Source: Diadema setosum (Eukaryota > Echinodermata > Echinoidea > Diadematoida > Diadematidae). Taken from it: DNA of 64,000 bases. The notes beneath the pieces are model-generated. The model worked only from the letters and a program-made list of their open reading frames with translations. It had not been told where the DNA came from and did no database searches. Position numbers and translations under genes: made by a program. Shown here in pieces: positions 1-11,640 of the stretch. The stretch covers positions 36,979,869-37,043,868 of the forward strand of contig CM067068.1 of assembly GCA_033980235.1 (NCBI GenBank), written 5' to 3'. Each line of letters starts with the position of its first letter. Positions within the stretch are counted from its first letter, which is position 1.

Positions 1-135
1 ACTCGTGGAACCTACAGAGGAGGTACCTATCATATACCTTTCTGCAACTTTTAACCCTCTGAGTTAAGGATTGGGGCATTTATCTATGGAATGGTGAGAA
101 TGTAATCTTTAGCTGCTTTCCACAGTTTATGAATA

Positions 136-142
<7 letters not shown>
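1..142. other. Unassigned AT-rich sequence
   Basis: No coding potential or recognisable repeat was seen here. It leads into the AT microsatellite that follows. Confidence 0.4.
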
Positions 143-176
<34 letters not shown>

Positions 177-246
177 ATATATATATATATATAATATATA
201 TACAATTATATATATATATATATATATATATCATCATCATCATCAT
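143..246. repeat. (AT)n microsatellite with TCA tail
   Basis: Nearly pure AT dinucleotide runs are broken by ACAC and ATAATA interruptions and end in a short (TCA)n run at about 230-246. Such tracts are prone to length error in assembly. Confidence 0.95.
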
Positions 247-550
247 ACATATACATACACACATACACACTCATACAGTGTGAACACATTGTGAACACAC
301 TGTGAAAACACTGTGGAACACTGTGTTCTTTCCGTCAGGGTATGCACAAGTGTATATTCTAAGAAGACGATGAATAAGGTAATCTCAAAAACTCTTTAAA
401 TTGCGTGAACTAGCTTATTTACAATATTGGTTTCAACTGAAATAAAATTGCAAATGACTGAATACTAGTCCCTAAGAAGGCTAAATGACATTCGATTTTT
501 TGTTTGCTTTAAACGAATGCATTTGGTGATGATTGTTAAAGAAAAAAAGA
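247..550. other. Unassigned sequence with short GTGAACAC-type repeats
   Basis: Around 280-325 the word CACTGTG or CATTGTG, followed by GAACA or AAAACA, occurs four to five times in a row, forming a tiny degenerate minisatellite. The rest shows no gene or known repeat. Confidence 0.4.
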
Positions 551-583
<33 letters not shown>

Positions 584-593
584 TATATATGTA

Positions 594-640
<47 letters not shown>

Positions 641-641
641 A
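551..641. repeat. (AT)n / (ATGT)n compound microsatellite
   Basis: An AT dinucleotide run is followed by GTAC/GTAT variants and a second AT run ending in (TATG)n. Confidence 0.95.
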
Positions 642-702
642 CGCTTGTACAACTAGGGATAGGTGGACATTTGTCGGTATATCCCCTTGTTAGGTGGACG
701 CG

Positions 703-742
703 AACCGGCTAGGTGGACATTTTTAGGTCCACCTAGCCGGTT
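703..742. repeat. Perfect 16-bp stem hairpin
   Basis: The arm AACCGGCTAGGTGGAC (703-718) is perfectly complementary to 727-742 across an 8-nt loop. The word TAGGTGGAC also occurs just upstream at about 660 and 691, so the hairpin grows out of a short local direct repeat. It could be the end of an unrecognised element. Confidence 0.8.
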
Positions 743-1038
743 GGCTCCGTAACTCCTCTATGCATTCATGTACCATCACAAAATCACGAACAATCCACGA
801 ACAGAGAGGCACGAACATAATTTCGCTGCCTCCCTCTTGTCAGGATCTCCGAAGTCTTCCAAATAAAAGATCGAAAATTGGGGATCATCCCCCAGAGAAA
901 GAGGGATTTTAAAAGCCTTCAAGATGAACAGCGCCATCTACGTGTAGTGTCGAACATCAGTACCAGTCCTGTACAGTAACTGTACTGCATGCATGCAGCA
1001 GTGGTTGTGATGCGCTAGCAGCCGCTGAGGCCTGAGCA
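743..1038. other. Unassigned, somewhat more GC-rich segment
   Basis: The composition is less AT-rich than the surroundings and includes short palindromic words such as TGTACAGTAACTGTACTGCA around 969-988. It could be a 5' untranslated or promoter region for the putative exon at 1039, but no TATA box or clear initiator could be assigned. Confidence 0.25.
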
Positions 1039-1105
1039 ATGCACGATCACGATAAACCTAGTGATGGATATGATGATGAAATTTCCACGTCAAATCTTAC
1101 CGAAG
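1039..1105 (+). CDS. Possible first coding exon (weak)
   Basis: An ATG at 1039 opens 22 codons of an acidic, Asp-rich peptide (beginning MHDHDKPSDGYDDE) and meets a good splice-donor-like GGTATGT at 1105/1106. If unspliced, the frame runs on to a stop at about 1183-1185, giving a 48-residue ORF. The upstream 300 bp is more GC-rich than average. I do not recognise the peptide, and no second exon could be found in the repeat-rich DNA downstream. A short ORF with a chance GTATGT is the main alternative, so this is only a candidate. RNA reads spanning 1105/1106 would settle it. Confidence 0.2.
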
Positions 1106-1426
1106 GTATGTCAAAAATTGTGAGCAATCTATGTGAATATCTACGCTCACAATTATCTCGATATATATATATTACGGAGCAGTAACAAGTTTTCATGACG
1201 GAATGCTATATAATAGTCCCATATATGTATAAATATGTTGTAAATGTAAACCGACGAACGGCAACCGAGCGAAACGGTCTCTAACGTTAGAATTCTTATT
1301 TCTTGAGTCTTGATGGAGTAATCCCTATAGCAGCTGCAAGCACAGCTAGACTGGGATGGGTTGGTGCAGTCGTTAAATTACTAAACTTAAGGCCCATATG
1401 TACTGTGTAAATTAAAAATTGCATTT

Positions 1427-2215
1427 GGGTAATTCCGTGAAGTTGGGGCACAAAGTTGAAAGTGTTACATTTTAGCATAACTCAATACTAATTATGCTAT
1501 AGACCTGGGTCTAGATCTAAAGTTTACATAGATCTATGTTTATAGGCTTTACATTTGTATTGAGACCATACATTTTTCTGGAAATTTTGTGCCATTCAGA
1601 CTCAATTTTGATGAAGTTATCTTAAAAAAATGTAACGGTGTCATGTACCATCGTGACGTGTCCATGTAGCATCGTGATACTATAAATCAAAAAATCTGGT
1701 CCTAAAAGACAAATTAATGCAATTAGCTTTACCAAAATTTGACATGATGTGCATAATTACTAATACTAGATTAGTCAGCTAGCTAAATATCTTAACTTTC
1801 CTTTCCACAGTTTTACTTTTACAAGAAAATTACACAGTGTCACAATGCTACCCAGTGTCCCCCAAATGTAACAAAAAAGGAGACCGCGTAGCATCGTGAT
1901 ACATTTTGTAATTTTCTTTTAAAATTAATATGTGTACAGGAAATTTGAGATCTCTCTTAGGACCAAATTTTAAAATATCACGATGCTACATGGACATGTC
2001 CCGATGCTACAGGACACCATTACATATTGTTTAATAACTTCATCAAAATTGAGTCTGAATGGCACAAAATTTCCAGGAAAATGTGTGGCCTCAATGCATA
2101 TGTAAAGCCTACAAACACTAAATGTATAGCATGAAAATACTGAGTTATGCTGAAATGTACATTTCAAATTATCACGATGCTACAGGGACACTGCCCCAAC
2201 TTCATGGAATTACCC
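1427..2215. mobile_element. 0.79-kb inverted-repeat element (MITE-like)
   Basis: Left (about 1427-1705) and right (about 1950-2215) arms are imperfect reverse complements. They pair from GGGTAATTCC at the outside through the stretch GTGCCATTCAGACTCAATTT to GGTCCTAA near the centre. The word GTAGCATCGTGATA and variants recur on both strands inside it. The right arm carries an extra ~25 bp copy of this word. No target-site duplication was resolved and no ORF of note is present. Confidence 0.75.
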
Positions 2216-2882
2216 ATTTATGTTGTGGCTGTCAGAAATGTGAAGATGGACCTTATCTCACGATTTCATTTCATTTCAAAGGCAAAGCCAATCTGTCCAA
2301 GAAATAAGCTAGTTAAAAACTAACGCAACTCGCGCAGTTCGGGGTTCCACATTGTCATTGAGCATGGATGGATGGGCAGTCAGAATTCCAGAAAAAAAGG
2401 TCATCTGTTGGCGTGTTGCTGTACCTACTAGGATTCTACCAGGAGAGCATGTTACTTGACTTTTAAATTCACTGTGATAAGTATCTGTGATGTCGTCATG
2501 ATTATTCAAGTGATCTTTTAGGGCAATTCCATGGTATATAGGACACAGGTGCCAAAAATTCAAAATGATATTTGTTTCAAACACCATACATTTTCAGACA
2601 ATACTTGAGTTGAAGTTCTAAGAATCATTATGTTTTTCGATAAAAGCGGCCATTTCGATTTTCAAAATGGCTGCCAAAATATGCCTATAAATACTCAATG
2701 GTAAAAAGAGAGGATTGTCACATAACTTACTCTCTGTATTATATCCACTTTACTAGTACTCTAAACAGCAATCTTGTATATCATGCAGTTACCAGAGACG
2801 TCTTTTACCACACGATAGAAAAAAAAGCTGGTCGCTTTAAGGAATTTGATAAAAACTTTTAATTAGTTTGACAATGATGGAT
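2216..2882. other. Unassigned intergenic sequence
   Basis: No gene or repeat could be identified. Short ORFs in the interval lack codon bias or recognisable domains. Confidence 0.4.
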
Positions 2883-3106
2883 GTAACGTCAGTTACCAAA
2901 AACAAGGAATTTTTAACTTTATTCATCAAAGAAAGTGAGCTGTATGATGTAACTGGGGATTTCTAATGTATGCCTATATGCCTTTCTTTTAATACTGGAA
3001 ATAAGGATACTTGGCATACTGGAGAGTCATTCAAAATGAACCCTTCAAAATGTGTAACGTCAGTTACCGAAACGTCATACATGAGTATGTAGTAACGTCA
3101 GTTACC
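2883..3106. repeat. Three copies of GTAACGTCAGTTACC
   Basis: Exact copies lie at 2883-2897, 3054-3068 and 3092-3106. The core GTAAC-GTCA-GTTAC has inverted half sites around a 4-bp centre, as in a dimeric protein-binding site. More copies lie at 8994-9595, beyond the Helitron-like composite. Confidence 0.7.
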
Positions 3107-3349
3107 ATGACCAGTAATTATAACTGAGGCAATTTTTTTTTACTTTTAAAGGCCATTTCAATACATTATATGGGAAGTCAAAGGTTATCAACAAAGAGCA
3201 GCAATCCCTTTGATGGGGAATGATGTCATCACCATGGTATGTCCATGGATCTATTCTTTTCATTTTATTAAACATTTATTTATTTATTGATCATAATTAT
3301 CATTTCTTATGGGGGGGCTTGAGGTTTTGATTTTTGATTCAGCACAAGT

Positions 3350-3714
3350 TTAAAGGGGAAGGCTAGTAACTGATCAGTGGGAATCAGTGGGAATGCTGGG
3401 GGATGATTGTTCCAATCCTTATGGGATTCATTCAAGAGTTCATTGTATATCTATTGTTGTGTGAAAATGATTTGCTTCAGAATGGTCTCATATTCAAGTA
3501 ATGTGCAGTTTAATGCTTCCAGGTTAGCGTCCCTGGTCAGTGACGGAGCATTAATCTGCACATTACTTGAATATGAGACCGTTCTGAAGCAAATCATTTT
3601 CACACAACAATAGATATACAATGAACTCTTGAATGAATCCCATAAGGATTGGAACAATCATCCCCCAGCATTTTCACTGATTCCCACTGATCAGTTACTA
3701 GCCTTCCCCTTTAA
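3350..3714. mobile_element. Palindromic TTAA MITE, copy 1
   Basis: The element is flanked by TTAA at 3350-3353 and 3711-3714 and begins AGGGGAAGGCTAGTAACTG. The two arms (about 165 bp each) are almost perfect reverse complements around a short centre near 3530. The TTAA duplication and absence of coding capacity fit a non-autonomous piggyBac-type MITE. A copy of identical length lies at 23955-24319, and a half copy lies at 26043-26121. Confidence 0.9.
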
Positions 3715-4121
3715 GGTTAAATCATCTGGAAGTTTAGGTTTACCACGTGCAATATATATGCACTCAAATTACTATACAGTACATTCACAGTCCTACATGT
3801 ATGGGATGATAAAGCTACCAAAGTTTGTAGGCCTAATCAATGACGTGGTTGCATGGTAACCACCTTTTCTATACAAAAGCTTGTGTACAGCTGTATACCA
3901 ACAGTTTTATAATCTTAACTTATGATTGCTTTTGCTAGCATTTGTCTTCTTTTCTGGAAGCTTACTGAAGTTTCTACCTCAAGGCAAATGCACAAACAGA
4001 TATATATTTCTTCGCTTGCACTTATGTGTGGTTTAGTTAATGTGACACATCTTGTATTATGGTACATACATAAGGCATGTACTGTCATTACTGTTTGAAA
4101 CTTAACACTGATGTTGCTTAA
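3715..4121. other. Unassigned sequence before the Helitron-like composite
   Basis: No gene was identified. The last 20 bases (4102-4121) form an imperfect direct repeat with 8515-8534, on the other side of the composite element. Confidence 0.4.
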
Positions 4122-5939
4122 TTAGGTGATCCGAGTATCCTCTCGGATCACCTTCTGTATCTGTACGGATTCTTTGTTGGTTCTTCTTCTTCTTCTTTAT
4201 TTCTGGACAAAATTTGTGTAGAGGTTAGCTCAGAAAGTCCTCGTCCTATCAATTTCAAAATTATACCATATATGTATCATGTCCCAAAGACGACAGATCT
4301 AATGTATAATACTGATCAGTCGACCGTGACGTCACTATGACGTCATTATATGAAAACACATTCTCAATCATATCTCATTAATGGAATAGAATTTTTCAAT
4401 GAAATTTACGTCACATATATTTCAAGTTATGCGCATTCTACTCATATTCTCAAAATTCATATTTTCTCTTAAAACGCGCGCGTACGCGCGCGTCGAAATA
4501 TTTGTATGCTCAAATCGAGCTCAAATTTTTTTTGCACACGTTTCAGACCATTTGGAGCATTTTTTGAAAAATTGAAAAAATTGGACGGACGCGTACGCGC
4601 GCGCGCATATACGCACGTATAGCTTATATGCAATAGAAATTTCCACTTTTTTTACACAGATCGGATGTCTGAAATGTCAAGGAATATTTCTGCCAAGTTT
4701 CAAGTCAATCCGACTCAATATGACGTCATACGGGCCCGTCGAAGTTGAAAATCCGCGCGCGCGTTAATGGCGATATACAGTGCAACAATGCCAAAAAACC
4801 GCCAATTTTAAATCCGAGTTTACTCGCCAGGATAGACGGTGACCCCCCATTTTCTTGACATATTTTGAAAACTGATGAGTTGAACATGTCATTTCATGGG
4901 TTGGCAATGCTGAAAAAAAGATGAAAAGGTATCAAATTTCTTAATAAATCAAAAAGAGTAAAATTTCAAAATGACGTCATCAAATTTCAAGTTTACTCGA
5001 GCGTATCTCACTTATCCTTGGCCAATTTTCACCCAGACTTCAGTATGCTGTAGCTAATTCAATGCTCTATCAGTTATGTAATAACACAATTTTGATTGAA
5101 TGCCAGCATAACCTCGTAAAAATGGATTGAAAGTAACCTTGTCGAATTTGACCAGTTTACGTGTTATCTCTATGGGAGTGCAGTTTTTCTGGAATGAAAA
5201 TTGACATGACTGTTCTTTTCGAGCACTAGCTCACTTATGCTTCGGTGAATTTCTCCCAGATTTTAATATGTTGTAGCTGAGACTTTGGGCTATCGTAAGT
5301 GTGCCTTTCGTTTTTTCATACGATGTCGGGATCACGTCAATAAACTTGGTTGAAATTAAAGCTTATATTCGTTGTATTGAAATATTTCTTTCTTTCTGCA
5401 ACTTTCTTTGCAATAACTCAAGAAAAACATACCCTATCAACACCATATTTTGCACATGCTTAGTTCATGTCACGTTCATTATTTCATAAAATAACAACTA
5501 CTTGATCAGATGCCATCTTGAGTATGTAAATTAGGGTCAAAGGTCATAAATGTTTCATCCTGTATCTTGGTGAATACATGTTCTATCTTTCCCATATTTT
5601 GCACACGTAAAGACCATGTTACAAGGATCATATCACAAAATAACCACTTTTTGCTCAGATGACATCTTGTCTGTGCAAAGTGGGGTCAAAGGTCATATGT
5701 ACTTCTTTCTTTATCGTCATTATGACGTGTTATCTCTATGGGAGGGAATTTTTCTAGATGTGAAAATTGACATGATTGTCTTTATCGAGCACCAGCTCAC
5801 TCACCTTTCGATGAATTTCTCCCAGATTTTAATATGTTGTAGCTTAGACTTTGCGCTATCGTAGTACGTCCTCCGTTTTTTCATACGACGTCAAAAGCAC
5901 GTCGAAAAACTCGGCTTAAGTAATCAAAGCTTAGCTTCA
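4122..5939 (+). mobile_element. Helitron-like element, 5' copy lacking its 3' end
   Basis: It starts TTAGGTGATCCGAG and immediately forms an 11-bp perfect hairpin (GGTGATCCGAG, 6-nt loop, then its complement). Non-coding modules follow, including GCGCGC-rich stretches around 4474-4490 and 4592-4605, and a block starting near 5222 (agctcactta, later tgttgtagct). It runs directly into a second 5' end at 5940, so it is either a tandem partial copy or was truncated by the second insertion. Confidence 0.65.
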
Positions 5940-8514
5940 TTAGGTGATCCGAGTATCCTCTCGGATCACCTTCTGTATCTGTACGGATTCTTTGTTGGTT
6001 CTTCTTCTTTATTTCTGGACAAAATTTGTGTAGAGGTTAGCTCAGAAAGTCCTCGTCCTATCAATTTCAAAATTATACCATATATGTATCATGTCCCAAA
6101 GACGACAGATCTAATGTATAATACTGATCAGTCGACCGTGACGTCACTATGACGTCATTATATGAAAACACATTCTCAATCATATCTCATTAATGGAATA
6201 GAATTTTTCAATGAAATTTATGTCACATATATTTCAAGTTATGCGCATTCTACTCATATTCTCAAAATTCATATTTTCTCTTAAAACGTGCGCGTACGCG
6301 CGCGTTGAAATATTTTTATGCTCAAATCGAGCTCAAATTTTTTTGCACACGTTTCAGACCAATTGGAGCATTTTTTGAAAAATTGAAAAAATTGGACGGA
6401 CGCGTACGCGCGCGCACACATACGCCCGCACAGCTCATATGCAATAGAAATTTCCCGTTTTTTCTCACTTATCGAATGTCTGAAATGTCAAGGAATATTT
6501 CTACCAAGTTTCACGTCAATCTGACTCAATATGACGTCACACGGGCCCGTCAAAGTTGAAATTCCGCGCGCGCGTCAATGGCGATATACAGCGGAACAAT
6601 GCAAAAAAACGCCAATTTTAAATCCGATTTTACTCGTCAGGATGGACGGTGACCCCCCATTTTTTTTACATATTCTGAAAGCTGATGAATTGTAAATGTC
6701 ATTTCATGGATTGGCGATGCTGGAAAAATGATGAAAAGATATCAAATTTCTTAATAAACTAAAAAAAGTAAATTTTCAAAATGACGTCATCGAATTTTAA
6801 GTTCACTCAAGCATATCTCACTTATTCTTTTCTTGATTTTCATCCAAATTTCAATATGTTGTAGCTCATTAAATGGTCTTTCAGTCATATAATAACAACA
6901 TTTTGATTGGATGACGGCATCACCTCGTAAAAAGGGATTAAAAGTAACATTGTCGAATTTGACCAGTTTACGTGTTATCTCTATGGGAGTGCAGTTTTTC
7001 TGGAAATGAAAACTGACATGACTATCTTTATCGAGCACTAGCTCACTTATGCTTCGGTGAATTTCTCCCATATTTTAGTATGTTGTAGCTGAGACTTTGG
7101 GCTATCGTGAGTGTGCCCTTAGTTTTTTCATACGGAGTTGGCATCACGTCCAAAAACTTGGTTGAAATTAAAGCTTATCTTCGATGTATTGTAATATTTC
7201 TTCCTTTCTGCAACTTTCTTTGCAATAACTCAAGAAAAACAGACCCTATCATTACCATATTTTGCACATGTTTAGTTAATGTCACGTACATTATTTCACA
7301 AAATAACAACTACTTGATCAGACACAATCTTGGGTATGTAATTAGGGTCAAAGGTCATAAGTGTTTCATCCTGTATCTTGGTAAATACATGTCTTATCTT
7401 TCCCATATTTTGCACACGTAAAGACCATGTTACAAGGATCATTTCATGAAATGAGCATTTTTGGCTCAGAGGCCATCTTGTCTGTGCAAAGTGGGGTGAA
7501 AGGTCATATGTACTTCTTCCTGTATCTTCGTTATGACGTGTTATCTCTATGGGAGGGAATTTTTCTAGATGTAAAAATTGACATGATTGTCTTTATCGAC
7601 GACTAGCTCACTTACCCTTTGGTGAATTTCTTCCAGATTTTCGTATGTTGTAGCCAATTTAATACTCTTTAAGTTCTGTTCAATCAAAGTTTTAATCGGA
7701 TGATGTCTTCACCTCGTGAAAATGGATATAATGTAACCTTGTCAAATTTAACCAGTTTACGTGTTATCTCTACGGGAGGGAATTTTTCTGGAAATGAAAA
7801 TTGACATGACGGTCTTTATGGAGCACTAGCTCACTTACTCTTCGGTGAATTTCTCCCAGATTTTAATATGTTGTAGCTGAGACTTTGGGCTATCGTGATT
7901 GTACCCTCTATTTTTTCATACGACGCCGAGATCACGTCAAAAAACTTGGTTGAAATCAAACTTATCTTCGATGTATTGAGATATTTCTTTCTTTCTGCAA
8001 CTTTCTTTGCAATAACTCAAGAAAAACAGCCCCTATCACCCCCATATTTTGCACATGTTTAGTTCATGTCACGTACATTATTTCATAAAATAACAACTAC
8101 TTGATCGGACACCATCTTGGGTATGTGAATTAGGGTCAAAGTCATAAGTGTTTCATCCTGTATCTTGGTGAATACATGTTCTATCTTTCCCATATTTTGC
8201 ACACGTAAAGACCATGTTACAAGAATTATTTCACAAAATAACCACTTTTTGCTCAGATGCCATCTTGGCTGTGCAAAGTTGGGTCAATGGTCAAATATAC
8301 TTCATTCTGTATCTTCTGTACCGAATTTGGCACCAAAGATGGCAGACCTGACTCTCTTTTCTAAATGAAAATCCAAATATCACACGGCCAATGGCTCTAC
8401 ACACAGATGAAACCTATATGGTCATGCCTATTGCGATCAGGACTAGAATCATTGATTAAAAAAAAAAATCGGATCACCTAATTTGTCAGTGTTGACAAAT
8501 TCCGAGTCTAGTGT
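5940..8514 (+). mobile_element. Non-autonomous Helitron/Helentron-like element
   Basis: The 5' end repeats TTAGGTGATCCGA and its hairpin. Near the 3' end, TCGGATCACCTAA (about 8469-8481) is the exact inverse of those 13 bases. The last bases are a hairpin, AATTTGTCA gtgt TGACAAATT, followed by CCGAGT, CTAG and then T. A terminal hairpin followed by CTRR before a T is the diagnostic 3' end of Helitron-class elements. The interior holds repeated ~560-800 bp modules (starts near 7035, 7604 and 7826) and no Rep/helicase ORF. The subterminal inverted repeats favour the Helentron subgroup. Confidence 0.65.
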
Positions 8515-8993
8515 TTAACATTGATGTTGCTCAAAGTGAGAGGTGATTCTAGGGTTTAAAAAAAAAATTGTTCATATTTGTTGATTACTTTATTTATTTA
8601 TTTCATTCATGCAAGGACATTTTGTAATGGTACATGATAATTGAAATTATGAACAGGAAGATTTGTTCATATAATTGATCTTTAATGGATTTTTTTCATT
8701 GCAAAGTCCTATTTCTTGGTATCTGGGATGTATTTGCAAGCCTTGATACATCAGTGAAAAGGAAGAGAAAAACAGTTACAATACTTTATTACATTACATT
8801 ATTTATGCCCATCTGTGCTATAACATGGGGGGGGGGGGGGCTTGCCCCCTAAGGGCCCCACCCCATTTGTGTCTTTGGATTTTGTTTTAATTTGTTGCTA
8901 AGTAATTGCCTGGGATTGTTACTGGTATACTGCAGCAATATAATAACCTGTTAAATAAATTTGTTCTCTGTAAACCCCATAGCAAAAGTATGT
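8515..8993. other. Unassigned sequence with G-run
   Basis: The segment begins with the 20-bp imperfect repeat of the left flank (8515-8534). A run of 13 or so G lies near 8828, followed by C/G-rich words. No gene was seen. Confidence 0.4.
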
Positions 8994-9595
8994 GTAACAT
9001 GAGTTACTGACATGTTTACCTTTAAGTTTTCATAGAGCACAAAGAAAATGGACTTATGTTTCATATCATTTGTGTATTTATAATTGATGAACCAAGGTAT
9101 GATGCCATATCAAACAAATCATTCTGAAAGGTCAGAATTATAAAATATATCACAAAACTATTCCCAATCATGATTTTGCATGTGTAAACCCTATGGCAAA
9201 TGTAAGCGTAACGTCAGTTACAGTCATGCCTTCACTGAAATTGGCATGGTGCTAAAAGGAATATATCTAAAGTGCACATTATTTTGCACACCTGTTCCTA
9301 AGAACCTAGGTGTATTGCCATATTAAACACATAAAGGCTAGAAGTCAGGGACATGAGATATTTCCATTTAAATCTACACCATAATTTCCCATGTCCTTTT
9401 TCCGTAACGTCAGTTACTGACACATTTTCACTTGCTATGTGATAAGAAATGCAGTTTGAGAGAAAAACTTTCCACCTATTTCTTCATTCTAATGAACTCA
9501 TTCATCAATGCCAATTGCAAGCCCCAGGTGCTTTCATTTACAAAACTACAACTTAAAAAATTTCGTGAAAATCCTTACGCGTAACGTCAGTTACC
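8994..9595. repeat. Four more GTAAC-N4-GTTAC motifs
   Basis: GTAACGTCAGTTAC occurs at 9208-9221, 9404-9417 and 9581-9594, and the variant GTAACATGAGTTAC at 8994-9007. Spacing is about 180-215 bp, suggesting a decayed tandem unit that also underlies 2883-3106. Confidence 0.65.
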
Positions 9596-9771
9596 GTGGA
9601 ATTGCCCTTTAGTGGTGCTTCTCGGCATTATATTATCCACCTGACACAGCAAAAGCAGTATTTGATAATAATAAATAGAAAAGTATTTAATACATTAAAT
9701 GCAAAATAATGAAATTTACTGATGTTTTTCAAAGTGCTAAGTCATTACTGTATGATGGATCATTCTTCTGA

Positions 9772-9973
9772 ATTCTGGTCACCGGGTCTATGCCAGTTCA
9801 TTCTTTTTTTACTTTGTTTAAACATGACTGATGAATTCCATAAATTGTTACATCAGGCAAGCTTTTGCCTTCTGTCGCTTGAAAGTTGTAGTGGTGGAGT
9901 GCCTAATCAATTGAGAAAAAAGAAAGGTCATTTTTTAGTACAAATGTGCCCGTGAGCTAACCCGAACTGGCTT
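9772..9973 (+). repeat. Outer inverted flank, left copy
   Basis: This 200-bp segment aligns with the reverse complement of 63819-64000, in order: ATTCTGGTCAC, AGTTCATTCTTT, GAATTCCATAAATTGTTAC, GGCAAGCTT, GTGCCTAA-CAATTGA, GAAAGGTCATTT and CGAACTGGCT. By eye about three quarters of positions agree, with several indels. It lies just outside the minus-oriented array, as its partner lies just outside the plus-oriented array. No convincing coding function was found. It may be the terminal part of a large foldback-like element. Confidence 0.8.
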
Positions 9974-10871
9974 GAACTTATCCATACACATCCGGTATCC
10001 GGAGGCTGTGTTGGCGTAGCATGGTATCACTCAGCCAGGAATGTCGTGAATCTTTTATCTGATGTCACCCGCATGTCTTCTGAGGAAAGAGAAACCATTC
10101 TATAGTTACAAGCTGCAAATCTATGGAAATAAGGAATTAAAGTCAGGTCTAATGTCAAAATAACACCAGAAATGTCCAGGAAATGTGTTATATTGACTTA
10201 AGAAGTACGGTATTCATGTGAGGTAGTTTGATAATCAGCTCTTTGACAATTGCCATGCCCTACAAAGCCATGGAAATATGGTTTGTTGAGTAAAGGCTTT
10301 CGTACAGCTTTGCAGATCAATTTGTCAAGTAGAATATATGCTGATCAATCTAAATAGCCAAGTCATCATAGGCAGGTATGCCCTTAGTCCACGTATTAAA
10401 AGCATGTGGAAACATTAAGTTGTGACACCAAGCTAACAAATTTCATGATGTTAACTCATTAATCATTTTTTTTTTTAGAGCATTATGACAAGGTACATGA
10501 CAGCTTTCTCAAGGTTCTGCTCATGATCAGTAGATTTGCACCTTTGCTGACCTCTTTAAGGTGCCTCTCTTGTGTGAACAAGAGCTTGTGAAACCATCAG
10601 CACACACTTTATTTGTACCTCACATCTGATCAAAAGTTTGCATTGTTCAATGTCCCTATTGTGGAAATGGAATACGTACTCCTTGACTGCTTTACATTCA
10701 GCTGGATCACCAACTTGTGAATATCCTGGCAACGCTCTAAAAGAATCTTCTTTTGTAGCTTTGTAGGCTCTCCCAAACACTAGCGGGAGGAATGGGTAAG
10801 GAATATCATTTTCTCTTCAGGTGTGTCATTTGTTTTTTGAATGGTCAAGTCCCCTCAGGCAGGTGTATGGA

Positions 10872-11040
10872 CACTGTAAAACATGATATATTCGCGGCAT
10901 GAAATTTTCGCGAATTGCCACTGGCGTTCAATGCATGTAGTGTAGACAAAAACTTTCGCGTGCATTTTAATTTCGCGAATTTTGGCGCTCGCGAAATTCG
11001 CGAAATTAAAATGCACGCGAAAATTCCTTGTTTTACAGTA
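10872..11040. mobile_element. MITE with ACTGTAAAACA ends
   Basis: The element begins CACTGTAAAACA and ends TGTTTTACAGTA, and interrupts a monomer between GGTGTATGG and CTGCTGGCCC (continuous in other monomers). The interior forms a long stem rich in TTTCGCG and CGCGAAA words. The target duplication is unclear. The superfamily was not assigned. Confidence 0.75.
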
Positions 11041-11640
11041 CTGCTGGCCCTCCTTACAAGGTGAAGGCTGGTAAATGTCAAGCATCTTTTGTCCATGTGG
11101 TCTGAGGAAAGAGAAACTGTCCTGTAGTCATGAATACATGCAAATTTTAATGAAATAAGGAATTAAATTCAGTTGTAATATCAAGATAACTCTATGAATT
11201 TCCCTGGATGTGCTATTAACTTTAAAAAAGTATTCATGTGAGGTAATTAAATTATCAGCTCTTTGATGGTTGCAATATCCTACAAACCCATCGAAAACAT
11301 GGTTTGTGTGATAGGGCTAATTGACCAGTGTACCATATGTGATAGGACATTCTAGCTTGTCAATTTGTTTCATGACACCATGCTGATCAAATACATAAAT
11401 AGCCAAGTCATCAAAGACAGGTGTGATATGTCTATAGTCCTCGTAAGCATGTGAAAACATTACTAAGAACTTTGTGACACCGAGTTAATGTATTTTCATA
11501 ATTCTAATAAATTATTGTTGCTATTGTAGGGCATACAAACATGGTAGGTGACAGCTATCTCAGATCTGTTCAGTAACTTTTGTCATTCATGACTTCTTAG
11601 TTGCTTCTCTTGTGTGGAACAAACAGATTTATGAGCCCAT

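Noticed and set aside
3407..3657. Two opposite-strand 68-residue frames encoding nearly the same peptide (also at 24012-24262)
   Set aside because: This follows automatically from the near-perfect palindrome of the TTAA MITE. There is no start context, domain or codon signal.
4474..4605. CpG-island-like GCGCGC stretches as promoters
   Set aside because: They recur at the same place in both copies of the Helitron-like element (again near 6290 and 6400) and belong to it.
9722..9955. 77-residue plus-strand frame overlapping the outer flank, sharing VPNQL and KGHF with the minus-strand frame at 63621-63920
   Set aside because: The shared residues reflect the inverted nucleotide repeat. Frames are interrupted by indels between the copies, and no domain was recognised.
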